A stretch of DNA of 7,203 nucleotides from CAYQQU01 sp964419545 (GTDB taxonomy: Bacteria > Bacteroidota > Bacteroidia > Chitinophagales > Saprospiraceae). The translations under genes and the position numbers were made by a program. Position 1 is the stretch's first letter. The number at the start of each line of letters is the position of its first letter. Below, one piece after another: positions 1 through 5,495 of this stretch. The notes beneath the pieces were generated by a model. That model did not search any database, had not been told where the DNA came from, and worked only from the letters and a program-made list of their open reading frames with translations. The DNA is taken from the NCBI GenBank assembly GCA_964419545.1, contig CAYQQU010000134.1, forward strand, positions 1 through 7,203, read 5' to 3'.

Positions 1-181
1 ATTACAACTTTCCCCTTTTTTATGGGCTATTCGCCATTTTCGCCACGGACTATTGCGGGAAATAGCTACGCAAAAAGGTTGTCCCTTCAACTGGGAAATG
101 GTGATCGCCCCAGGCGTCGGTCATGATCATCGCGGTATGGGCGACGCGGTGGCGGAATACCTGGTAAAACAAAAAAGATGA
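1..181 (+). CDS. C-terminal fragment of a probable alpha/beta-hydrolase (5' end outside window)
   Basis: A reading frame is open from the left edge (first full codon at base 2) to a TGA at 179-181, about 59 codons, with no start needed inside the window. The protein end reads ...KGCPFNWEMV-IAPGVGHDHRGMGDAVAEYL.... A 'pF.W....PGVGHd...M...a..yL' ending is typical of alpha/beta-hydrolase or esterase C-termini. There the histidine of GVGHD (His at bases 122-124) would be the catalytic-triad histidine. The nucleophile serine and acid would lie upstream, outside the window. The first 20 or so residues are less convincing than the rest, so a frameshift near the edge cannot be excluded. The membrane-protein gene follows 45 nt downstream on the same strand and could be cotranscribed. 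The family call is from memory of the motif; the coding call is firmer than the function. Confidence 0.55.
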   Translation, partial: LQLSPFLWAIRHFRHGLLREIATQKGCPFNWEMVIAPGVGHDHRGMGDAVAEYLVKQKR

Positions 182-226
182 TGTAAGGAAATTACCTCGC
201 GGTTAAAAGAAGGAAAACCAAAGCCA

Positions 227-796
227 ATGGAACCAATAAGATGGTCGCTCGAAGCGCAAAGAGAAGCCTTCGCAAACAGAAAATTTCTCGCCACCCCGCT
301 GGCCGGACTGATAGTATGGTTGATCGTTGGAATCGCCGGCATATTTTTACCCATCCAAGCCACGGTATGGATACTCTTCATCGGGACGGGTAGTATCCCC
401 TATCTGGCCATTTTGCTTTCCAAATTTACCGGCGAAAATTTTCTCGCCAAAGACAAACCCAAAAATGAGTTTGATACCCTGTTTTTTTTCACCGTCGGCC
501 AATCGATCTTAGTTTATGCAATAGCCATTCCTTTCTTTTTGATAGATTACAGTTCTTTGCCTTTGACGGTAGGGATTCTGACCGGGACCATGTGGCTTCC
601 CTTTTCCTGGATCATAAAACACTGGATCGGCATTTTTCACGCCATAAGTCGAACGATCTTGGTAGTAGGTCTTTGGTATATTTTTCCCGATCTTCGATTT
701 ATCATCATACCGTTTGCCATCACAATAATATATTTTGGAACAATTATCATCTTAAAATACCGTCAACCCGGATTATTTATAGGCTCTTCGTCATGA
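227..796 (+). CDS. Six-helix integral membrane protein, DUF7010-like, function unknown
   Basis: The protein has 189 residues and is very hydrophobic. Six likely membrane helices lie near residues 22-41, 44-66, 83-105, 110-130, 137-153 and 157-177, with a short charged N-terminal segment (RWSLEAQREAFANRKF) and a charged loop around 67-82 (KFTGENFLAKDKPKNEFD). The layout and the segment LTGTMWLPFSWIIKHW (119-134) resemble the DUF7010 family of small bacterial membrane proteins, whose function is not known; that assignment is from memory and tentative. The ATG at 227 is supported by a purine-rich AAGAAGG at 207-213, about 13 nt upstream, one of the few Shine-Dalgarno-like sites here. The gene is visibly AT-richer than the exporter genes that follow, partly because of its many Ile/Phe/Leu codons. 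It lies 103 nt before the TolC-like gene, with a hairpin between them, so it is probably not part of the exporter. No catalytic motif was seen. Confidence 0.8.
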   Translation: MEPIRWSLEAQREAFANRKFLATPLAGLIVWLIVGIAGIFLPIQATVWILFIGTGSIPYLAILLSKFTGENFLAKDKPKNEFDTLFFFTVGQSILVYAIAIPFFLIDYSSLPLTVGILTGTMWLPFSWIIKHWIGIFHAISRTILVVGLWYIFPDLRFIIIPFAITIIYFGTIIILKYRQPGLFIGSSS

Positions 797-803
797 CGAT
801 TGC

Positions 804-837
804 CAGGCTTGCGTTCGTACCGGCGGACGATAAGCTG
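804..837 (+). other. Imperfect hairpin in the DUF7010/tolC-like intergenic gap
   Basis: The inner stem is CGTTCG (812-817) with CGGACG (824-829), six pairs including one G-T wobble around a 6-nt loop. The outer stem is CAG-CTT (804-806 and 808-810, G807 bulged) with AAGCTG (832-837). It begins 8 nt after the upstream stop codon. No T-run follows directly (the next is TTTT at 857-860), so it is not a classic intrinsic terminator. It could reduce read-through, protect the mRNA 3' end, or sit in the leader of the exporter transcript. Seen by eye; no folding energy was computed. Confidence 0.3.
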
Positions 838-899
838 TCTGACCATTCACCGCCCATTTTGTTCAATTCACCGAGAATTACCCGCCGTCCCAGCCGGTA

Positions 900-2264
900 T
901 TGCATCACTTTTGTATAGGAATAAAACCAAAAGTTGTGCAATTCAACATCCTGCTTTTGCTGAGTCTTGTTTTGGGTGTTTCCGCCTTACCGGCTCAATC
1001 GCCCGCCGGAAAAGAAGTCTTTTCACTTAATAACCTGGAGCACGCCTGGTCCTACGCCATTGCCCACAATCCCGATCAGCGTATTTTCGAGCTAAACCGG
1101 CAACGGGCGCAATCCGAATACAAAACCGCCAAAAGTTATTTGTGGCCCCAGGTACACGGTACTTTTACCGGACAGATCAATACCAGCCTGGCCACCACGC
1201 CCCTGCCGGGAGAAATTTTTGGCCAACCCGGGGAAACCATAACGGCCCAATTCGGGCAGGAATACGTCTACAACCCGGGTATCCACATCTCCAAACAATT
1301 TTTTGATTGGCAAAGCAACGCAAGGGCCAAATTGGCCGGGCAAAACATCGAGCTGGTCGCAACAGAACAAGAGGCTTACGAACAGAGGCTGCGAGAGCAG
1401 GTGGCGGTCTATTACTACACCGGGCAGGTGGCGCAAGCCGCCATCGCGATCAATCAAAAAGATCAGCAGCTCGCCGACAGCATCGTTTTGCTGATGGAAC
1501 AAAAATTTGCCGAGGGCCTGATCGACGCCATCGCCCTCAACCAATCGCACATCAACGCCAATAACATTCAACAAAACCTCAGCGCCAACCAGACCCTTTG
1601 GCAACAATGCCGGCGACAGCTTAAAGACCTGTTGGGTTTACCTTCGGACGTCCGCATCCAACTCCCCGACCTTGAGCTGGATGCTCCCGCAATGACTACC
1701 GCAGCCATTGCCTTGCAGCCGGATAAAAACCTACAGGTTCAAGTCATCCATCTCGAAAGCGCCAAACTCAGTCTGAACCTGCAGAAAACAGCGAAACTGC
1801 CCATCTTTTCCCTCAATGCCTACTATGGCCAGCAGCAGTTTCGAGATCATTTCGGCTTTTCCCTATCCGGGGAGGATTGGAGTCCGTACAGCTACATCTC
1901 CCTTGGCGTCAACGTACCCATTTTTACCGGATTTGCCAACAGCAGCAAGGTCCAGACGGCTAAAATTGAATTGCAGATCGCCGAGGAGCAATATGCCATC
2001 GCCCGGCGACAGCGGGCCAATCAGGACGAGCTCCTGCTGCGATCGTATCAGAACAGCCTCGATGTCGTACGCTCGACCCGGAACAACTATCAATTGTTTG
2101 AGGCCAATCGCAGGTTGTCAGCACAAAAACTTCAGGAAGGCCTGATCAGCATGGATGCATATTTCCGTGTATTCGAAGATTACCTGAAGGCTGAAAACGC
2201 CTACCTGAACGCCCTGAACGAAATGTATGGACATTATGCGAGTATCGTTTCCCGACAATTTTAA
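900..2264 (+). CDS. TolC-family outer-membrane efflux channel protein
   Basis: The product is the outer-membrane exit duct of the exporter encoded here; TolC proteins trimerise into a beta-barrel plus a periplasmic alpha-helical tunnel. It is about 454 residues, normal for the family. Visible features: a signal peptide (hydrophobic core about 16-29, likely cleavage after ALPAQ); two sequence-related halves of long amphipathic helices (about 150-245 and 350-445); the first-half motif KFAEGLIDAIALNQSHINA (202-220); the beta-strand/turn segment LGVNVPIFTGFANSSKVQTA (335-354), very typical of TolC proteins; and a C-terminal phenylalanine, as in many outer-membrane proteins. The start is uncertain. 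The frame has no ATG at its 5' end after the in-frame stop at 840-842, and the first usable starts are TTG 900 and GTG 936. TTG 900 is kept because it supplies lysines 9 and 11 ahead of the hydrophobic core; GTG 936 would leave an uncharged n-region. It is the first gene of a four-gene run; the adaptor follows after 78 nt. Confidence 0.93.
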   Translation: MHHFCIGIKPKVVQFNILLLLSLVLGVSALPAQSPAGKEVFSLNNLEHAWSYAIAHNPDQRIFELNRQRAQSEYKTAKSYLWPQVHGTFTGQINTSLATTPLPGEIFGQPGETITAQFGQEYVYNPGIHISKQFFDWQSNARAKLAGQNIELVATEQEAYEQRLREQVAVYYYTGQVAQAAIAINQKDQQLADSIVLLMEQKFAEGLIDAIALNQSHINANNIQQNLSANQTLWQQCRRQLKDLLGLPSDVRIQLPDLELDAPAMTTAAIALQPDKNLQVQVIHLESAKLSLNLQKTAKLPIFSLNAYYGQQQFRDHFGFSLSGEDWSPYSYISLGVNVPIFTGFANSSKVQTAKIELQIAEEQYAIARRQRANQDELLLRSYQNSLDVVRSTRNNYQLFEANRRLSAQKLQEGLISMDAYFRVFEDYLKAENAYLNALNEMYGHYASIVSRQF

Positions 2265-2297
2265 TAGCCATTGGTGTTTGGCCCAATTAATCAGCCC

Positions 2298-2314
2298 TTT
2301 TCGGACGCCGAAGA
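2298..2314 (+). other. Compact hairpin between channel and adaptor genes
   Basis: TTCGG (2300-2304) pairs with CCGAA (2308-2312) across a 3-nt loop (ACG). T2299-G2313 and T2298-A2314 extend the stem to seven pairs with one wobble. A second weak stem, ATTGG (2270-2274) with CCAAT (2283-2287), lies just upstream. There is no T-run, so termination is unlikely. An RNA-processing or stability role within the operon is possible but not shown. Small stems like this also occur by chance. Confidence 0.22.
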
Positions 2315-2342
2315 CCAATTCAACAACATATTATCACCAACC

Positions 2343-3440
2343 ATGAAGAATCCATTATTCCTGTTTATGCTCGGGAGCCTGATCGTCCTTAACTCAGGCT
2401 GTACCCCCGAACAAACGACAACGGCCAAACGGAAAGACATCGTAGATGCAGTATTCGCAACCGGACATATTGCAATGGAAGATGAATACCTCGTGACGGC
2501 CGGCGTGGAAGGCTATATCGAAACCGTCTTCGTCAATGAAGGAGATAGCGTACACCGGGACGAAGCCCTGTATGCTGTCGCCAATGAGGTGACTGCCGCC
2601 CAGCTCGCCACTGCTCAAGCCAACTACCAGGACGCCCAAAAAAGATTGGAAGAACATGCCCCGCAAATTCGGCAGTTGGAAGCGCAGATTCAACCGGCCC
2701 GAAAAATGGTTCAGACCGATTCTATCAACCTGGAACGTTATCGCAAATTGGTCAAAACCCAGGCGGTCTCTACCCTGGAGTATGAAAGAGCCCAGTTACA
2801 ATACGCCTCTTCGCTTACCAACCTGCAAGTACAACAGGCCGCGCTCGAAGAGCTGGTGCGCAACCTGGAACTCAATGTCGAAAATGCCCGTCATCAATTG
2901 ACCATCCAACGGGAAAACAACGACAACTACTTCCTGTCCAGCGCCATCGACGGCCTGGTTTTGCATCAGTACAAGCAAAGTGGAGAATTGGTAAGAAGAG
3001 GGGAAACCGTAGCCAAAATAGGAGGCGGCCCCTTTCAAATCCGGCTATTCATCGCTGAAGAAGATATCCGATTCATCCGGCTGGGACAAAAAGCACTGAT
3101 TACGCTGAATACCGACAAAGAAAAGATCCGGGTAGCGCGGGTGAGTAAAATCTATCCGGCTTTTGACCAGCAGGAACAGTCCTTTGTGATAGAAGCCCGA
3201 TTTGATGAAACACCCGAGGGAATATTAGCCGATACGCAACTGAAGGCCAATATCATCATTGCCGAGAAAGAGCAGGCCCTCGTCATTCCTTCGGCTTACC
3301 TGACGGAGACCGATAAGGTGCAGCTTCCGGGACGAGACACCCTGCAGACCGTCAAACTGGGTATCCATAACATTGAATGGACAGAAATACTGGAAGGGCT
3401 CGAAGAAGGACAGACCATTATTTTACCCCAAAACACCTGA
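2343..3440 (+). CDS. HlyD/MacA-type periplasmic adaptor, predicted lipoprotein
   Basis: This membrane-fusion (adaptor) subunit would link the inner-membrane ABC permease to the TolC-like channel. It has 365 residues from ATG 2343. Upstream TTG 2271 is in frame but would add 24 unlikely residues ahead of a clear signal sequence (MKNPLFLFMLGSLIVLNSGC). Cys20 is the likely lipidated residue, though position -3 is Asn rather than Leu/Val/Ile. Domains in order: first half of the lipoyl-like beta domain, about 45-80 (VEGYIETVFVNEGDSVHRDE); alpha-helical coiled-coil hairpin, about 84-192, rich in Q/A/L/E; second lipoyl half, about 197-227 (AIDGLVLHQYKQSGELVRRG); beta-barrel, about 228-308; and a membrane-proximal domain, about 309-365 (ALVIPSAYL..., LEGLEEGQTIILP). 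This is the classic order for RND/ABC adaptors. The permease start lies 4 nt after its stop, so translation is probably coupled. No Shine-Dalgarno sequence is visible. Confidence 0.93.
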   Translation: MKNPLFLFMLGSLIVLNSGCTPEQTTTAKRKDIVDAVFATGHIAMEDEYLVTAGVEGYIETVFVNEGDSVHRDEALYAVANEVTAAQLATAQANYQDAQKRLEEHAPQIRQLEAQIQPARKMVQTDSINLERYRKLVKTQAVSTLEYERAQLQYASSLTNLQVQQAALEELVRNLELNVENARHQLTIQRENNDNYFLSSAIDGLVLHQYKQSGELVRRGETVAKIGGGPFQIRLFIAEEDIRFIRLGQKALITLNTDKEKIRVARVSKIYPAFDQQEQSFVIEARFDETPEGILADTQLKANIIIAEKEQALVIPSAYLTETDKVQLPGRDTLQTVKLGIHNIEWTEILEGLEEGQTIILPQNT

Positions 3441-3444
3441 CCCA

Positions 3445-4689
3445 GTGAGTACCCGCACGAATTACAAAATTGCATTGACGCATCTGACCTCCCGGGTAAA
3501 ACAGATACTGGTCGCTATGCTCAGCGTAACCTTCGGCGCCAGCATGTACGTTTTTATGAACAGCTTCATGTCGGGCGTCAACGACACCCAAACGGAGATG
3601 GCGTTCAGCACCCTGGCGCATATCCGTATCTACAAGGACCTGCCGCCCGACGATACCAATATCCTCAAAAAGATCGTTACTGACAACCAGGTGGTCAATC
3701 TGCGCAGCCCCCGGATCATCCAATACACCGAAGGCATCGACCATGCCGGTGAGGTCATGGCTTTCCTGGAGAAACAGGAAGAGATAACGGCCGTTGCGCC
3801 TCAGGTCAATATCAACGTTTTTTTCAGGAACGGCCCCACCAAAGTAAATGGACAGCTATCCGGCATCGACGTAACCAGCGAAGAGAAACTGTTTAAAACC
3901 AGTACTTACCTCAAAGAAGGAGACTGGGCTGCCTTACAATACCGTTCCGACGGTATTATCCTGGGCATCGGTTTAGCGCGGAAGCTGAGTTTAAAACTGG
4001 GCGATAGCGTGGTGGTCACCACCGGTGACGGCCTGACCCGCACTTACAAGGTCATCGGGATCATTGAAACCACACTTGCCGGAGTGGACAATGCCAAAGC
4101 TTACATCAAGATCAGCGCCGCCCGTCAGCTTTTATCCAAAAACCCGGATTACGTTACCGATATTCAGGTCAATCTGGAAGACTATACCCGTGCGCGCCAG
4201 GTTGGGGATCGACTGGGTCGCGTCCTTCCTTATAAAGTAGAAGCCTGGCAGGTGGCCAACGGCCAGTTGGAAGCCGCCAATCAGTTGCGCGACATTATCG
4301 CCGTTGCGGTATCTCTTACGATTTTATTGGTTGCCGGTTTTGGCATTTACAACATCATGAACATGACGGTCAATGAAAAGATCCGGGAGATCGCCATCCT
4401 GAAAGCGATGGGTTTCAACAGTAAGGACATCGTTCAGATCTTCCTCACCCAATCGGTGATCATCGGTTTTTTTGGCGGCCTGATCGGATTGGGCTTTGGG
4501 TATATCGTAGCCCGTGCGGTGAATAACGTGCCTTTTCAGATTGCTACGCTGGAGACTTTGCCCATGAGTTTCCGGATTCAGGACTATGTTATGGCCTTTG
4601 CTTTTGGCCTGATCACCACCTTTATCGCCGGCTATTTACCGAGCCGGAAAGCAGCTGGGGTCGATCCGGTGAGTATTATTCGAGGGTAA
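3445..4689 (+). CDS. ABC transporter permease, FtsX/MacB/LolC-E type
   Basis: This inner-membrane subunit probably acts as a homodimer, because it is the only permease in the cluster. It has 414 residues from GTG 3445. Upstream ATG 3373 would overlap the adaptor gene by 68 nt, and the GTG restores the usual cytosolic lead (NYKIALTHLTSRVKQ) before helix 1. Topology: TM1 about 20-42; a large periplasmic domain about 43-282 (MacB_PCD-like); TM2 about 283-305; TM3 about 334-358; TM4 about 381-397. Between TM2 and TM3 is the coupling segment EKIREIAILKAMGFNSKD (311-328), whose REIAILKAMG is diagnostic of this family. The C-terminus PSRKAAGVDPVSIIRG (399-414) is also typical. Four helices with one big external domain fit both MacB and LolC/E. 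MacB is fused to its ATPase, whereas here the ATPase is a separate gene 38 nt downstream, as in Lol and DevCA systems. Permeases of this type act mechanically on substrates from the membrane or periplasm rather than forming a wide channel. Confidence 0.93.
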   Translation: MSTRTNYKIALTHLTSRVKQILVAMLSVTFGASMYVFMNSFMSGVNDTQTEMAFSTLAHIRIYKDLPPDDTNILKKIVTDNQVVNLRSPRIIQYTEGIDHAGEVMAFLEKQEEITAVAPQVNINVFFRNGPTKVNGQLSGIDVTSEEKLFKTSTYLKEGDWAALQYRSDGIILGIGLARKLSLKLGDSVVVTTGDGLTRTYKVIGIIETTLAGVDNAKAYIKISAARQLLSKNPDYVTDIQVNLEDYTRARQVGDRLGRVLPYKVEAWQVANGQLEAANQLRDIIAVAVSLTILLVAGFGIYNIMNMTVNEKIREIAILKAMGFNSKDIVQIFLTQSVIIGFFGGLIGLGFGYIVARAVNNVPFQIATLETLPMSFRIQDYVMAFAFGLITTFIAGYLPSRKAAGVDPVSIIRG

Positions 4690-4727
4690 GGTGAACTCCT
4701 GGAAAATCAACAAAAAGTCTATTATCC

Positions 4728-5420
4728 ATGAATAAAACAACTGCGTTAACAGTAAAACATATCAACAAATACTTCCACGAGCCGCAGACCTTTCAGGTGC
4801 TTAAAGACATCAGCTTTGAGGTACAGCCGGGAGAGTTCCTGTCGCTCATTGGAAAATCCGGCTCCGGGAAATCCACCCTCCTTTATATTCTTTCCACTAT
4901 GGACACGGATTATCAGGGAGAGCTATTTATCAACGGCCAGCTGCTGACCGGCAAGAATCAAAATGAATTGGCGGCTTTTCGCAATAGCCATATCGGCTTC
5001 GTCTTTCAGTTTCACTATTTGCTGCCCGAATTCAGCGCATTGGACAATGTGATGTTGCCTGCACTGAAGCTGAATCGGAAATCCAAGGAGGAAATTCGCG
5101 AGGATGCTTTGCAAAACCTGGCTTTACTGGGATTGGGAGATCAGGCGATGAAGCCCGCCAACAAGCTCTCCGGTGGGCAGCAGCAGCGCGTAGCCATCGC
5201 CCGCGCGTTGATCAATGAACCGACCATCATCATGGGCGACGAACCCACCGGTAACCTGGATTCCAAAAACACCAAAATCGTTTTCGATATTTTCCGGGAC
5301 CTGGCCCGGGAGCGGGGCCAGACGATCATCGCGGTGACCCATGATGATGAATTTGCTTTGAATAGTGATCGCATTATTGAATTAGAGGATGGCGTCTTGA
5401 TCAACGGCAGTCAAAATTAA
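4728..5420 (+). CDS. ABC transporter ATP-binding protein, LolD/MacB-N family
   Basis: This is the cytoplasmic ATPase that drives the permease encoded just upstream. It has 230 residues, the usual LolD length, and all nucleotide-binding motifs are intact: Walker A GKSGSGKST (42-50, with Lys43 where Pro or Glu is more common); Q-loop FQFHYLLPEF (93-102, Gln94); signature LSGGQQQRVAIARAL (147-161); Walker B plus catalytic Glu in IIMGDEPTGNLD (167-178, Glu172); D-loop around 176-179; and switch histidine His205 in AVTHDDEFA. The segment FQFHYLLPEFSALDNVMLP (93-111) closely follows the LolD pattern (QFHHLLP.F.AL.NV..P), supporting a LolCDE-like partner. The ATG at 4728 is the first start in frame after the permease stop and gives a standard N-terminus (ALTVKHINKYF). 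No clear Shine-Dalgarno sequence precedes it. It is the last gene of the exporter run and meets the hydrolase gene head-on 74 nt later. Confidence 0.95.
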   Translation: MNKTTALTVKHINKYFHEPQTFQVLKDISFEVQPGEFLSLIGKSGSGKSTLLYILSTMDTDYQGELFINGQLLTGKNQNELAAFRNSHIGFVFQFHYLLPEFSALDNVMLPALKLNRKSKEEIREDALQNLALLGLGDQAMKPANKLSGGQQQRVAIARALINEPTIIMGDEPTGNLDSKNTKIVFDIFRDLARERGQTIIAVTHDDEFALNSDRIIELEDGVLINGSQN

Positions 5421-5444
5421 CCCGGATTATTCATGCATTCCTCT

Positions 5445-5495
5445 ATTGCCGCCCGCCATTCTACCCCGCTCACTCACCGTATCCAGGGGGGCAAT
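5445..5495. terminator. Weak inverted repeat at the convergent gene junction
   Basis: ATTGCCGCCC (5445-5454) faces GGGGGGCAAT (5486-5495), nine of ten positions complementary, with a 31-nt gap. It lies between the stops of the converging ATPase and hydrolase genes and touches the hydrolase TAA by one base. The location suits a shared terminator, but the loop is long and neither strand has a following T-run, so the call is tentative. Nothing else in the 74-nt junction looks like a terminator. Confidence 0.22.

Noticed and set aside
700..935. Bacteroidota-type promoter boxes (TTG and TAnnTTTG) before the exporter
   Set aside because: Near matches such as CACTTTTG (906-913) and TACCGTTTG (709-717) lack a correctly spaced upstream TTG element, so no promoter is claimed.
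1092..1607. A 171-codon minus-strand open frame opposite the tolC-like gene
   Set aside because: The TolC-family match on the plus strand is continuous through this region and the antisense translation shows no family features.
2271..2342. Longer adaptor start at TTG 2271
   Set aside because: It would place 24 polar residues before an otherwise complete lipoprotein signal sequence starting at ATG 2343.
3373..3444. Longer permease start at ATG 3373
   Set aside because: It overlaps the adaptor coding sequence by 68 nt, and the extra residues are an out-of-frame reading of the conserved adaptor C-terminus. GTG 3445 gives the expected N-terminus.
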